This document shows, one piece after another, positions 1 to 9,757 of a stretch of 64,000 bases of DNA. Position numbers and translations under genes: made by a program. The notes below the pieces were generated by a model. That model was not told the origin of the DNA and ran no database searches. It was given only the letters and a program-made list of their open reading frames with translations. Numbering within the stretch: position 1 is the stretch's first letter; the number at the start of each line of letters is the position of its first letter. Source of the DNA: Afipia sp. P52-10 (GTDB lineage: Bacteria; Pseudomonadota; Alphaproteobacteria; Rhizobiales; Xanthobacteraceae); assembly GCF_000516555.1 (NCBI RefSeq), contig NZ_AZSJ01000003.1:2384814-2448813 (forward strand), in the 5' to 3' direction.

Positions 1-2564
1 CCTATGCGACCATGGCGTTTCCGGCCGAGGCGCAGATCGCGCGCGAGATCATGAAGTTCGCGCAGAACGGCACGCTCTACCGTGGCAGCAAGCCGGTGAT
101 GTGGTCGGTGGTGGAGAAGACCGCGCTCGCCGAGGCCGAGGTCGAGTACGAGGAACACACCTCGGACATGGTGTGGGTGAAGTTCCCGGTGAAAGACGTC
201 GCGGTGCGCACCTGGGCGGTCGCGAACGATCCGCAGCGTGCGGCGCTCGCGCAATCGGAAGCCGAATGGGAGCAGGCGCTCGCCGCGGTGCGCCAGGCGC
301 ATGTCGTGATCTGGACCACCACGCCGTGGACGCTGCCCGGCAACCGCGCCATCAGCTATTCGGCGAAGATCGCCTATGGCCTCTATCGCGTCACCGATGC
401 GCCCGCCGACAATTGGGCCAAGACCGGCGATCTGTTGATCCTCGCCGACAAGCTCGCCGCGGACGTGTTCAAGCAGGCGCGCGTCACCGCGTTCGAACGG
501 ACAGGTGATGTGACCGCGGAGATGCTTGCGGCCATGGTCTGCGCGCATCCGCTGAACGGATTTGCCGGTGGCTACGGCTTCGACGTGCCGCTGCTCGAAG
601 GTGATCACGTTACCGACGACACCGGCACCGGCTTCGTCCACACCGCGCCGAGCCACGGCCGCGAGGACTTCGACGTCTGGACGGCGAATGCGCGGGCGCT
701 GGAGGCGCGCGGCGTCAACACGACGATTCCTTATACCGTCGATGAGAACGGCGCCTATACCGAACAGGCGCCGGGCTTCACCGGCAAGCGTGTCATCACC
801 GACAAGGGCGAGAAGGGCGACGCCAACGAGGCGGTGATCAAGGCGCTGGTCGAAAAGGGCATGCTGCTCGCGCGCGGTCGGCTGAAGCACCAGTATCCGC
901 ACTCGTGGCGCTCGAAGAAGCCAGTGATCTTCCGCAACACGCCGCAGTGGTTCATCGCCATGGACAAGCCGATCGCCGACAACGGCACGGCGAAGGACGG
1001 CGACACGCTGCGCGCCCGCGCGCTGCAGGCGATTTCGGTGACGCGCTGGGTGCCGCCCGCCGGCCAGAACCGTATCAACGGCATGATCGAAGCGCGCCCG
1101 GACTGGGTGATCTCGCGCCAGCGCGCCTGGGGCGTTCCGATCGCGGTGTTCGTCAGGGAGCAGGGCGACGGCTCGGTCGAGATCCTGAAGGACGAAACCG
1201 TCAACCAGCGCATCGCCGAAGCGTTCATGAACGAGGGCGCGGATGCATGGTACGCGGCCGGCGCGCGCGAGCGCTTCCTCGGGCCCAAGGCCGCCGAGGG
1301 CTGGCAGAAGGTCGATGACATTCTCGACGTCTGGTTCGATTCCGGCTCGACGCACGCGTTCGTGCTAGAGGACCGACAGAACTTCCCGACCTTCGGCAAC
1401 ATCGTCCGCAAGGTCGATGGCGGCCAGGACACGGTGATGTATCTGGAGGGCTCGGACCAGCACCGCGGCTGGTTCCACTCGTCGCTGCTGGAAAGCTGCG
1501 GCACGCGCGGCCGCGCGCCCTATGACGTGGTGCTGACGCACGGTTTCACGCTGGACGAGCACGGCCGCAAGATGTCGAAGTCGCTCGGCAACACGGTCGA
1601 GCCGCAGAAGGTGATCAAGGATTCCGGCGCCGACATCCTGCGCCTGTGGGTGGCGGCATCCGACTATGCCGACGACCAGCGCATCGGCCCCGAGATCCTG
1701 AAGAACACCGTCGAAACCTATCGCAAGCTGCGCAACACCATTCGCTGGATGCTCGGCAGCCTGGCGCATTTCCGCGACGAGGATCGCGTCAAGGCCGATG
1801 TCATGCCGGAGCTGGAGCGGCTGATGCTGCACCGGCTGGCGGAGGTCGATGCGGTCGTGCGCGAGGCGTACGAGAACTTCGACTACAAGACCGTGGTCGC
1901 GACGCTGTCGAACTTCATGAACACCGAGCTGTCGGCGTTCTACTTCGACATCCGCAAGGACACGCTCTACTGCGATCCGCCGTCGTCGCTGGCGCGGAAG
2001 TCGGCACTGACGGTGATCGACTATCTGTTCCGCTGCATCGTCACCTGGCTCGCGCCGATCCTGTGCTTCACCGCGGAGGAGGCGTGGCTGTCGCGCTATG
2101 GCGAGGCCGCGGTCTCGGTGCATCTTGAGCCGTTCCAGCATGTTCTGTCCGCGTGGCGCGACGATGCACTGGCGAAGAAGTGGGAGACGATCCGCGACGT
2201 CCGCCGGGTTGTCACCGGTGCGTTGGAGCTCGAGCGCGCCGCCAAGCGTATCGGCTCGTCGCTGGAGGCCTCGCCCCGCGTCTATGTGGCCGACAAGGAT
2301 GTGTTCGGCATCCTGGCCGGGGTTGATCTGTCCGAGATCTGCATCACCTCGAGTGACGAGGTGACCAATGCGGATGCGCCGGCTGATGCGTTCCGGCTGA
2401 ACGATGTGCCGAACGTGGCGGTGGTGGTCGAACGGGCGCAGGGCAAGAAGTGCGCGCGATCGTGGAAGATCCTGCCGACGGTCGGCGACGATCCGGACTA
2501 TCCGGATGTCACGCCCCGCGACGCGCAGGCGCTGCGCGAGTGGAAGGCGCTCGGTCTGATCTGA
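1..2564 (+). CDS. ileS: Isoleucyl-tRNA synthetase, 5' end cut by window edge
   Basis: Charges tRNA-Ile with isoleucine in the cytoplasm. The reading frame is open from base 3, so about 854 residues are visible. Members of this family are about 950-1000 aa, so roughly the first 150 residues, including the HIGH motif, lie before the window. Visible are the CP1 editing-domain region with [11 protein letters not shown] near bases 313-345, the WFDSG motif near 1332-1346 and the KMSKS loop at 1569-1583, then the anticodon-binding helical domain. The C-terminus keeps a KKCARSW segment but not the CxxC pairs of the zinc finger found in E. coli IleS. It converges with the gene that ends at 2739. lspA, often next to ileS, does not follow here. 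Confidence 0.97.
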   Translation, partial: YATMAFPAEAQIAREIMKFAQNGTLYRGSKPVMWSVVEKTALAEAEVEYEEHTSDMVWVKFPVKDVAVRTWAVANDPQRAALAQSEAEWEQALAAVRQAHVVIWTTTPWTLPGNRAISYSAKIAYGLYRVTDAPADNWAKTGDLLILADKLAADVFKQARVTAFERTGDVTAEMLAAMVCAHPLNGFAGGYGFDVPLLEGDHVTDDTGTGFVHTAPSHGREDFDVWTANARALEARGVNTTIPYTVDENGAYTEQAPGFTGKRVITDKGEKGDANEAVIKALVEKGMLLARGRLKHQYPHSWRSKKPVIFRNTPQWFIAMDKPIADNGTAKDGDTLRARALQAISVTRWVPPAGQNRINGMIEARPDWVISRQRAWGVPIAVFVREQGDGSVEILKDETVNQRIAEAFMNEGADAWYAAGARERFLGPKAAEGWQKVDDILDVWFDSGSTHAFVLEDRQNFPTFGNIVRKVDGGQDTVMYLEGSDQHRGWFHSSLLESCGTRGRAPYDVVLTHGFTLDEHGRKMSKSLGNTVEPQKVIKDSGADILRLWVAASDYADDQRIGPEILKNTVETYRKLRNTIRWMLGSLAHFRDEDRVKADVMPELERLMLHRLAEVDAVVREAYENFDYKTVVATLSNFMNTELSAFYFDIRKDTLYCDPPSSLARKSALTVIDYLFRCIVTWLAPILCFTAEEAWLSRYGEAAVSVHLEPFQHVLSAWRDDALAKKWETIRDVRRVVTGALELERAAKRIGSSLEASPRVYVADKDVFGILAGVDLSEICITSSDEVTNADAPADAFRLNDVPNVAVVVERAQGKKCARSWKILPTVGDDPDYPDVTPRDAQALREWKALGLI

Positions 2565-2738
2565 TCCGATGAAGCGATGACGGCGGCGGTGCGTTACGGC
2601 ACCGCGCCGCGCTGCCTACGCAAAATCACTGCGCAGAGCTGGTTGCGCGTCATGTCAAGGCGGCCTTAAGGCCAGGATTGGCTTTATGCGCGGCTGCCTG
2701 TGCGCTGACACGCGTACCGCGGGATGCGAGCGAATTGA

Positions 2739-4439
2739 TTAACGCGTGAAGAAAAAGTCGCCGGGCGCGTAGGCCGAGCGTCCGACCGGCGCGGGCGGGC
2801 GCCGTGCGGGTTGGCTGGCGCGCGGCGGGGCTCCGGGAACGAAGGCAGGCCAGCTGCCTTGCTCGGTATTGGTGACGGCCGGACGCGGCCGCCGCTTCGT
2901 CGGCTTCGGCGCGGCAGCAGGTGCGGGAGCCGCAGCAGCCGTGGCGGCTGGCGTGGTGCCGGTGTGGCTCGCCGCAACTGGCGTGTCGGTCGCCTTGTCG
3001 TCGATCCGGCCGACCTCGCGGCGCGGCCAGGTGGCGTCGTCGGCGCGGCCGCCGGGCACGGTGAGCGGTTCGCCCTTGATCAGCGTGCGCGCGGCGAGGG
3101 CATCGATCGACGCTGGCCGCGAGCCGGCGCCGCCGAGCAGTTCGGTGGTGCCAACCGAGGAGGCGACCAGCGGCACGATCGGTCCCGCCAGCGGCCGCGG
3201 CGCCGGAGCACCGGGAGCGGGTGCGAGATCCGGCGTGCCGGGATCGCTCGGCAGCGCCACCGGCAGGGCGCGGCTGTTCAGCACCCGCTTGATCTCGCGG
3301 TCGACATAGTGGGCGAGCTTGCGCGCGCCGGCACGGGTGAAGAACACGCCATCGCCGGTACGCAGGCGGCGGGTCTGGCCTTCGAAGTCTGGACCCTGCA
3401 GCATGAAGCGGCCGCCTTCATCGACGAAGCCGTCCCAGACGTCGACATAGGTGATGCCGGCCTTGGTCGCACTCTCGCGATAGAGCGTGTCGAGGAACAG
3501 CATGTCGGAGGTCGCCTTCTGGCCCCGCAGCGCCGGCAGGCCGACCCACAGGATCGGCACGTTCTTGACCTTCAGAACGCCGATCATGTCGTCGATTTTC
3601 TTCTTATAGAGCTCGATCCAGCGTTCGGAGCGGAATTCGGCGAGGCCGTTGGCGGCGCGGGTGGAGCGCTCGGGTGCGGCGATCGTCGGCGTCTCGCCGA
3701 TATCGGCCTGCTCGTCGGCGGGCGGCGCTTCCGCATCCTCATCCGGCTTGCGTGCGGTGCCTTTCGCTCCATCCTTGGCGCCGACCTTGGTCCTGTCGTC
3801 CTTCTTCGGATCGCCTGCGGTCTCGCGGATCGTGGTCCGGTCGTGCAGGCCGAGCATGACGACGATCACGTCGGCCTTCTCCTGAGCGACGATGCCCTTG
3901 GCCGCGGCGACCCAATCGGACGGTTCGCCGCGCGGCTGATAGCGGATCAGGCCGGAGACCGTGCGATGCTTGCGGGTCACCCCCATGTCAGGCTGTTCGG
4001 AGAAGGCGTCTTCCAGGCCATAGGCGAGCCAGTCGGCCATCGCGTCGCCGAGCACGAGCACGTTGCGCTCGGCAACCGCGTCGCCGCGGTCCTTCGGCGG
4101 CGGCGCGCGTGAGTAGTCGACGCGGGGCGCCGACTGTTGCTGTTGCGGCTGTTGTTGTGGATCGGAGCGCAGCGGCGGTGGCGAGAAGAAATCGCCGAAC
4201 GGTGAGAACGGGCGGTATTCCGGACGCGGAACGGCCTGGCGCGGACGGGGCGGCGGCCGATCCTGGAAGCCGAACGGGAAGAACAGCTGCGCCGAAGCCG
4301 GCATCGTGATGCCCAGCAGAAGAGCAATGACCACCGCCACGGCGATCAGCGGTCCGCTCTCGGTCAGCAGGCGCAGCGGGTGTTTCGGGTCCGGCATCGG
4401 ATCGGGTTTCGGTTGAGCCCAAGGCCGCGGCGGGACCAT
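2739..4439 (-). CDS. DUF459 (SGNH-fold) envelope protein, catalytic residues apparently lost
   Basis: Predicted 566 aa. An N-terminal membrane segment lies at about residues 30-50 (LIAVAVVIALLLGIT) and is followed by a Pro/Gln-rich linker. An SGNH-hydrolase-like domain of the DUF459 family begins with NVLVLGDAMADW (GDA at 131-133), and a Pro/Ala-rich tail follows. SGNH enzymes have GDS and a late DxxH. Here the Ser position is Ala and the late block reads TGDGVFFTRAG, with Phe where His is expected, so catalysis is doubtful. I chose the ATG at 4439 because longer versions run into the 3' end of the transglycosylase gene upstream on the same strand. An internal ATG at 4397 is an alternative. 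A role in cell-envelope polysaccharide handling is inference from its neighbour. Confidence 0.8.
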   Translation of the reverse strand: MVPPRPWAQPKPDPMPDPKHPLRLLTESGPLIAVAVVIALLLGITMPASAQLFFPFGFQDRPPPRPRQAVPRPEYRPFSPFGDFFSPPPLRSDPQQQPQQQQSAPRVDYSRAPPPKDRGDAVAERNVLVLGDAMADWLAYGLEDAFSEQPDMGVTRKHRTVSGLIRYQPRGEPSDWVAAAKGIVAQEKADVIVVMLGLHDRTTIRETAGDPKKDDRTKVGAKDGAKGTARKPDEDAEAPPADEQADIGETPTIAAPERSTRAANGLAEFRSERWIELYKKKIDDMIGVLKVKNVPILWVGLPALRGQKATSDMLFLDTLYRESATKAGITYVDVWDGFVDEGGRFMLQGPDFEGQTRRLRTGDGVFFTRAGARKLAHYVDREIKRVLNSRALPVALPSDPGTPDLAPAPGAPAPRPLAGPIVPLVASSVGTTELLGGAGSRPASIDALAARTLIKGEPLTVPGGRADDATWPRREVGRIDDKATDTPVAASHTGTTPAATAAAAPAPAAAPKPTKRRPRPAVTNTEQGSWPAFVPGAPPRASQPARRPPAPVGRSAYAPGDFFFTR

Positions 4440-4548
4440 GACTGATTCTGCCGCACATTCATGCGCTTTCGAGCCCCATAAGGGGACTCGCAAGGTTCCC
4501 GTCAAGTACGGGACAAAGATGTCAACCTCAAGGTTACCCGCGGCATCG

Positions 4549-5967
4549 TTAACGGCCGCCGCGCAGCCGCTCCAGAACGGAGGCGGAGGCAAATCCGTCC
4601 GCGGGCGCGCCGATCGCGGCCTGGAAATGGCGCACCGCCTCGCGGGTTCCGCTGCCGAGATTGCCGTCCGGCTCCCCACGGTAATAGCCATATTGGGCGA
4701 GCAGCTGCTGTAGTTCGAACCGCTCGGCACGGGTCAGAATCCGCTCGCCGCGCGGCCACGCCTGTACCATCGGCGCGCCGCCGCGCAACCGGTCGGCGAA
4801 ATGGCCGATCGCCAGCGCGTACGCCTCCGCCGGGTTGTAACGCATGATCACGCGGAAGTTGTGCAGCATCAGGAAGCCCGGCCCGTCGGCGCCGCCCGGC
4901 ACCAGCAGGAACGCCATGTCGCCCGCGCGGGGGAACGGCCTGCCGCCGGCGCGGCGGATGCCGAGTCGCTCCCACTGGCTGACGCTCATGCTCTTGGAGC
5001 GGTCGGCAAGGGCGTAGTTGAAGCCGCGCGGTACTTCGACTTCGTAGCCCCAGGTCTCGCCGGGGCGCCAGCCGTCCTTTTTGAACTTGTTGGCGGTGGA
5101 GGCGACGATGTCGGCAACGGAATCGACCACGTCGCGGCGGCCGTCGCGATCGAAGTCGACAGCCGAGCGCTTGAACGCGGTCGGCATGAACTGGGTCGCA
5201 CCGAACGCGCCGGCCCACGAGCCCTTCAACTGGTCGGGATGCAGGTCGCCGCGATGCAGGATCTCCAGCGCGCTGAGGAATTCGTCCTTGAAATAGGCTT
5301 GGCGGCGGCCGATGCAGGCAAGCGTCGCGGTCGAGCGCAGCACGCTGCGGTCGCCGCTCTGCGTCGAGTAGTTCGATTCGATGCCCCAGATCGCGGCGAC
5401 GATGTAACGGTCGACGCCATAAGCCTTCTCCACCGCATCGAACACGGCGCGGTTGGCGGCCAGCACCTCGCGACCGCGCTGGATGCGCGCATCGGTGACC
5501 AGGATGTCGAGATAGTCCCACACCGCCTTGGTGAATTCCGGCTGCGCATCGACGAAGTCCATGATGCGTAGGTCCGGCGTCAGCCCGGTGGTGAAGCGCT
5601 CGAAGCTGTCGCGGGAGATGCCGCGCCGTGCGGCGTCCGGCCAGGTGTTGGCGACGCAGCGCGGGAAATTCGCGGCCGCCTGGCGGATCGCGGCCGCCGT
5701 CATCAGCGGATGGCCGGAGGCGCCGTCCTGGCCGCTCCATTCCTTTGGCGGCGTGGGCGGCGTCATCACTCCAAACTGTGCCGAACGGCTGCGCGCCGGC
5801 TGCTGCGGGATCGAGCCGGTGACGTCGCTCTGCTGGCGCGTCAGCACGACCGGGCCGCGGCCCGAGGCGGTCTGCGCATCTGCGCCGCCTGCAAGGACCA
5901 GGTATCCGGCAGCGGCCACGGCCGCCGGCCAACGCCATGCGTTCGTCACTTTTGCATTCAATGTCAT
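4549..5967 (-). CDS. Lytic murein transglycosylase, MltB-type with peptidoglycan-binding domain
   Basis: 472 aa. It cleaves peptidoglycan glycan strands non-hydrolytically in the periplasm. The N-terminus has a signal peptide ending near ADAQT. The central SLT_2/MltB domain carries the catalytic Glu in AAIWGIESNYS and the family segments GSWAGAFGATQFMPT and NFRVIMRYNPAEAYALAIGHF. The last ~60 residues form a PG_binding_1 domain (LQQLLAQYGYYRGEPDG through REAVRHFQAAIG). It lies about 110 bp upstream of the DUF459 gene on the same strand, so the two may be co-transcribed. Confidence 0.93.
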   Translation of the reverse strand: MTLNAKVTNAWRWPAAVAAAGYLVLAGGADAQTASGRGPVVLTRQQSDVTGSIPQQPARSRSAQFGVMTPPTPPKEWSGQDGASGHPLMTAAAIRQAAANFPRCVANTWPDAARRGISRDSFERFTTGLTPDLRIMDFVDAQPEFTKAVWDYLDILVTDARIQRGREVLAANRAVFDAVEKAYGVDRYIVAAIWGIESNYSTQSGDRSVLRSTATLACIGRRQAYFKDEFLSALEILHRGDLHPDQLKGSWAGAFGATQFMPTAFKRSAVDFDRDGRRDVVDSVADIVASTANKFKKDGWRPGETWGYEVEVPRGFNYALADRSKSMSVSQWERLGIRRAGGRPFPRAGDMAFLLVPGGADGPGFLMLHNFRVIMRYNPAEAYALAIGHFADRLRGGAPMVQAWPRGERILTRAERFELQQLLAQYGYYRGEPDGNLGSGTREAVRHFQAAIGAPADGFASASVLERLRGGR

Positions 5968-6173
5968 CTTGCGAACCGTATTGAAATCCCCCGTTAACTA
6001 AGAGGCCCTGCTCAGGTTTCGATCAGCTTAACGATGCAGCTTTTTGACGTCATCAAACCGCCACCGATTGCCGCAGGCCGCAAGGTCCGCTCGTGCCGTA
6101 TGGCCGCAGGCGGCAATCGGACCGGAACTTAACTTGGACTTTTCAATTGGCATGATTTGATCCCGTCGTCTCG

Positions 6174-6225
6174 TGATCCAGGTTCTTGATCCAAGGTCAT
6201 CATCCAGGTCCATCATCCGAGTCCA
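6174..6225. repeat. Degenerate 13-bp tandem repeat, four units, upstream of galU
   Basis: Four consecutive 13-mers: TGATCCAGGTTCT, TGATCCAAGGTCA, TCATCCAGGTCCA, TCATCCGAGTCCA. A fifth, truncated TCGCC follows. The array ends 33 bp before the galU start codon, inside what should be its promoter or leader. The units differ at 3-5 positions, so this is an aged or diverging array. Confidence 0.85.
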
Positions 6226-6258
6226 TCGCCTAACCGCCCTCGTTTCCGAAGAGATCTC

Positions 6259-7134
6259 ATGAAAATCCGCAAAGCTGTGTTTCCGGTCGCCGGTCTCGGC
6301 ACCCGCGTTCTCCCTGCGACCAAGGCCATGCCGAAGGAGATGCTGACGATCGTCGATCGCCCGTTGATCCAGTATGTGGTGGACGAGGCACGCGAGGCCG
6401 GCATCGAGCATTGCGTGTTCGTCACCGGTCGCAACAAGGGCGTGATCGAGGATCACTTCGACCGCCAGTTCGAACTCGACACCACCTTGCGCGAGCGCGC
6501 CAAGACGGCGGAGATGGACGTGCTGGAGCGCGACCAGCCCGAGGCCGGCGCGATGAGCTTCACCCGCCAGCAGGCGCCGCTCGGCCTTGGACACGCGGTG
6601 TGGTGCGCCCGCGATATCGTCGGCAACGAACCGTTCGCGGTGCTGCTGCCGGACGAGCTGGTGCTCAACACGCCAGGCTGCCTGAAGCAGATGATCGAGG
6701 CGATGAACGACCTCGGGCCGAAGGCCAACGTGATCGCGGTCGAGGAAGTGCCGATGGAGCGCGTGCATCAGTACGGTGTGGTCGGTGTCGGCGCGCAGAA
6801 GGGCAAGGCGTTCGAGATCGACGGTATGGTCGAAAAGCCGCCGCGCGAGAAGGCGCCGTCCAACCTGTCGATCACTGGCCGCTACATCCTGCAGCCGGAG
6901 ATCTTCAAGATCCTGGAGACCCAGGAGCGCGGCGCCGGCGGCGAGATCCAGCTCACCGACGGCATGATCGGCCTTGCCAAGACGCAAAAATTCTATGGCT
7001 TGCGCTTTCAGGGCGAGCGCCACGACTGCGGCTCCAAGGCAGGCTTCCTGCGCGCCAACATCGCCTATGGCTTGCGCCGTCCCGAGCTTGCCGATGGCCT
7101 GCGCGAGGACATGGCCCGCTATCTCAAGGGTTGA
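6259..7134 (+). CDS. galU: UTP-glucose-1-phosphate uridylyltransferase
   Basis: 291 aa, the usual length. It makes UDP-glucose from UTP and glucose 1-phosphate for exopolysaccharide, LPS core and periplasmic glucans. The nucleotide-binding N-terminus FPVAGLGTRVLPATKAMPKE is intact, followed by LPDELVLN and the EKPPREKAPSNL segment typical of GalU. It starts at ATG 6259. The gene is monocistronic, with a GC hairpin at 7200-7219 about 65 bp after the stop and a 13-bp tandem array just upstream. Confidence 0.97.
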   Translation: MKIRKAVFPVAGLGTRVLPATKAMPKEMLTIVDRPLIQYVVDEAREAGIEHCVFVTGRNKGVIEDHFDRQFELDTTLRERAKTAEMDVLERDQPEAGAMSFTRQQAPLGLGHAVWCARDIVGNEPFAVLLPDELVLNTPGCLKQMIEAMNDLGPKANVIAVEEVPMERVHQYGVVGVGAQKGKAFEIDGMVEKPPREKAPSNLSITGRYILQPEIFKILETQERGAGGEIQLTDGMIGLAKTQKFYGLRFQGERHDCGSKAGFLRANIAYGLRRPELADGLREDMARYLKG

Positions 7135-7199
7135 GCCTGAAGGCTGGGCTGCGGTCCGCCGCCGCGGTCTTTCGATAAACCAGTATTGGCAGCTCCAAA

Positions 7200-7219
7200 G
7201 CCCGGTCGAGCGACCGGGC
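7200..7219 (+). terminator. Probable terminator hairpin after galU
   Basis: GCCCGGTCG and CGACCGGGC are perfect inverted arms around AG, followed by GAGCCCTTTGT. The T-run is weak, so efficiency is uncertain. Confidence 0.5.
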
Positions 7220-7344
7220 GAGCCCTTTGTCCCGCATGTTTTCTTGCGTGAGGCGCGTCACGGTTCGTCCGGGCGAACCGCGGCATGCTCCTGTCCGTGA
7301 ACAGGGCGGCTCCTGACGGGCCGCCGGATCAAGGGGACAGGGCC

Positions 7345-7620
7345 ATGAACCGCGTCATGAACAGCGTCACAAGCAGCAACACCGTCATCCGCATACTTCG
7401 CGCCGCAGGCTTTGCCGCCGCCGTGATCTTGTCATGCACCGCCTTCACCGGCTCCGCCGATGCCGCCGTCGAGGCCACTGCCGAACAGCGCGCCGCCTGC
7501 ACGCCGGATGCTTTCCGCCTGTGCTCCGGCGAGATCCCGAACATTCCGGCGATCACCGCCTGCATGCGCAAGAACAAGACCAACCTCAGCCCAGCCTGCA
7601 AGGCGGTGTTCGACAAATAA
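7345..7620 (+). CDS. Small secreted protein with conserved cysteines, unknown function
   Basis: 91 aa, starting at ATG 7345 behind AGGGGAC (7333-7339). The N-terminus is a signal peptide (ILRAAGFAAAVILSCTAF...SADA). The mature part, about 45 residues, contains four cysteines in ACTPDAFRLCSGEIP...ACMRKN...ACKAVF, a pattern suited to two disulfides in the periplasm. I recognise this as a small exported-protein type that recurs in Bradyrhizobium-like genomes but know no function. A strong terminator follows at 7668-7701. Confidence 0.8.
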   Translation: MNRVMNSVTSSNTVIRILRAAGFAAAVILSCTAFTGSADAAVEATAEQRAACTPDAFRLCSGEIPNIPAITACMRKNKTNLSPACKAVFDK

Positions 7621-7633
7621 CGGCACCCCAAAC

Positions 7634-7713
7634 GACACCGGCACTCATGGCCGTTTGCCGGTGTCCAGAGCCGGGAGGGCGTCCCCACCACCTCCCGGCT
7701 CGTTCTTCTTCTC
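7634..7713 (+). terminator. Double hairpin with T-rich tail
   Basis: The first stem is GACACCGGCA (7634-7643) with TGCCGGTGTC (7656-7665). The second is GAGCCGGGAGG (7668-7678) with CCTCCCGGCTC (7691-7701), followed by GTTCTTCTTCTCT. Both stems are perfect. The second fits a Rho-independent terminator for the small secreted protein and also separates it from the convergent beta-barrel gene. Confidence 0.8.
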
Positions 7714-7775
7714 TATGAAGCTGGTTGCGTGGCACGGCGGGGCTGCTCGCGAGCCGTGACCGATGGCTTAGGTGC

Positions 7776-9509
7776 TCAGCGTTGCAGCCGGATGCCGAGC
7801 ATGAACAGCGTCGCCTGATAGTCCGCTCCGGTCGCCGTGCTGTTCAGCCAGTCGTGGCGTAGCTGGAGCTTGGCATGGACGTCGCGGGTGAACTTGTAGA
7901 CCAGGTCGCCGCCGACCGAGTAAATCTTGTCGAAGCGGTCGGAGCCATCGTAGTCGGCGGTGGTGTAGCCGAACTTCAGCGTGCCGATCAGGTAGCGGCG
8001 GAAGGCGTGCTCGACCTGGGCGCTGTAGCTGCGCGACAGCACGCCGGAGACGCCCGGGAGGGTGGTCTCGTCGATGGTCGTCAGCGCGTTGAACGACACG
8101 GTGGTCAGCCCGGTCGGTTTCCAGATCAGTGAGGCCGAGACCAGGAAGCCGCTGATGTCGCGCAGCCGTGGGTCCTCGTAGGAGCGGCTGCTGTAGCCGG
8201 CCGACGCCTCGCCAGTGATCAAGCGCGAGAGTTCGAAGGTCGAGCCTGCGCGCACGATGTAGCCGGAGGAGTTGCGCGCATAGCCGTAACGGTCGAATTC
8301 GAGGTCGCGTTCGCGCCGATCGATCGTCGCCTCAACGAACGGCTTGAGCTGCGGCATCACCTCGTAGGACCCGCGCAACAGGCCGCTATACTGGTTGTAG
8401 TCGCGGTCGCGGTTGCTCGACTTGGTGCCGTCGCTCAGAGTCGATTGCTGATAGACGGTGCGGTCCACCAGCCCGTTCGCGGTCACCTCGAAACGGTTGA
8501 AGCTCTGCGTCGCGCCGAGCGTGCCGCCGAACGAGGTGGCGATCGGGTAGCGTTGCAGGTTGGCCTGAATGTTCGGGCTGCCGGGGTTGTCGGTGAAGAC
8601 GCGCAGCCGCGCATCGGTGTTGATGCGGGTGTCGCGGGTCACGTCCCAGCGGCCCTTGACCGCGCCGGTAAAGTCGGGCCGGTCGATGTTGACCGGCAGG
8701 GGCGAGGCGACCGGCGTTCCGGTGGAGCAGTCGCAGCCGCCGTCGTTGCGCATCGAATAGCCGGTGAACGAGCCGCGTAGGTCGGCGATCACCGAATGGC
8801 GTTCCCAGTTGGAGGCGGCCAGCAATTCCGGCGCGATCATGTACAGCCACGAACCCTTGCCGTTGTTGATGCGGCCGGGGTTGCTGTCGTAGCCGGTCCA
8901 GACCTCGATCGCGGGCTTCACCAGGAAGGTGCCCGCATAAATCCCGGCGGGGCCGAATGGATCGTCATCGACCGTCAGGCGGCGGCGCGGCGGCTGGCCT
9001 TCGACGGCGCCGAGGATCGCGGGCGCGAGCTTCGGCCGGTTGGCGGTGGTCATGGCCGAGGGCAGCCGCACCGGAGGTACCACTGGAACGACCATCGGCA
9101 GCAGCGGAGCCGGCGGTTTGGTCGTAGGCACCGGCGGCAGCACGGTCGGCGACACTGCGGGCTTGCGCCGCGGTGGACGTTTCTTGCGGTTCAGCGAGTC
9201 GTAACCCATCGATGATGCGCCGGTGCCGGCCGGCACCGCGAACACCGGCGGCGGCTGTCCGATGCGCGAGGGCGTTGACGTGTCCATGCCGGCGGTTTGC
9301 TGGGCGCTGTCGCCGATGCGGCGGAGGGGGCGGTTCTGACCGGAGAAGCTGTCGGGCTGGCCGTTGAACAGATCCGAGGTCAGAGCCTGAGCGCCCGCAT
9401 CGGAGGTGGCAGCCGCAGCAAGCAGGATGGCGGCCGGCAGCGCCCGGCCGAAGCGATGACGCTTCCGCCGCCCCCGCGGGGGGCCTGGTTCCAGCCAGCC
9501 TGACACCAA
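7776..9509 (-). CDS. Outer-membrane beta-barrel protein
   Basis: 577 aa. A signal peptide of about 40 residues (ALPAAILLAAAATSDAGAQA) leads into a Pro-rich linker to about residue 175. A C-terminal half of alternating aromatic/polar strands follows (VKPAIEVWTGYDSNPG, WLYMIAPELL, YDGSDRFDKIYSVGGDLVYKF) and ends in TLFMLGIRLQR. This looks like the BBP2/OMP_b-brl group of alphaproteobacterial outer-membrane proteins. Substrate and partner are unknown. Its 5' end faces kdsD across a 248-bp divergent promoter region. Confidence 0.8.
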   Translation of the reverse strand: MVSGWLEPGPPRGRRKRHRFGRALPAAILLAAAATSDAGAQALTSDLFNGQPDSFSGQNRPLRRIGDSAQQTAGMDTSTPSRIGQPPPVFAVPAGTGASSMGYDSLNRKKRPPRRKPAVSPTVLPPVPTTKPPAPLLPMVVPVVPPVRLPSAMTTANRPKLAPAILGAVEGQPPRRRLTVDDDPFGPAGIYAGTFLVKPAIEVWTGYDSNPGRINNGKGSWLYMIAPELLAASNWERHSVIADLRGSFTGYSMRNDGGCDCSTGTPVASPLPVNIDRPDFTGAVKGRWDVTRDTRINTDARLRVFTDNPGSPNIQANLQRYPIATSFGGTLGATQSFNRFEVTANGLVDRTVYQQSTLSDGTKSSNRDRDYNQYSGLLRGSYEVMPQLKPFVEATIDRRERDLEFDRYGYARNSSGYIVRAGSTFELSRLITGEASAGYSSRSYEDPRLRDISGFLVSASLIWKPTGLTTVSFNALTTIDETTLPGVSGVLSRSYSAQVEHAFRRYLIGTLKFGYTTADYDGSDRFDKIYSVGGDLVYKFTRDVHAKLQLRHDWLNSTATGADYQATLFMLGIRLQR

Positions 9510-9757
9510 CGAACTCCTGGTCCCCCGGACGCAACCATTGCGGCCGAAAACTTGAACGAATTCAGGATATTGGGCGATGCGCGCGGCCGCGCGCAGGCTC
9601 GCCCGTCCTGACCGAAGCGGTTAAGCGAGTTAAAACAATTATGGTTAATGAGCCGTTGCGGACCGGCTGCCGCCGCGTCGCCTCCGACGCCGGGGCGTGC
9701 TAAGAGACCTGCGTCGCCGCACGCGGCCACCTTATCCACCTGCCGGACCAAGACAGT

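Noticed and set aside
2662-2673. 12-bp palindrome GGCCTTAAGGCC between ileS and DUF459
   Set aside because: Too short, without a T-tail; expected by chance at this size in GC-rich DNA.
2811-4112. 433-codon open frame opposite the DUF459 gene
   Set aside because: Shadow of a gene whose translation contains a membrane anchor and SGNH blocks; this frame does not.
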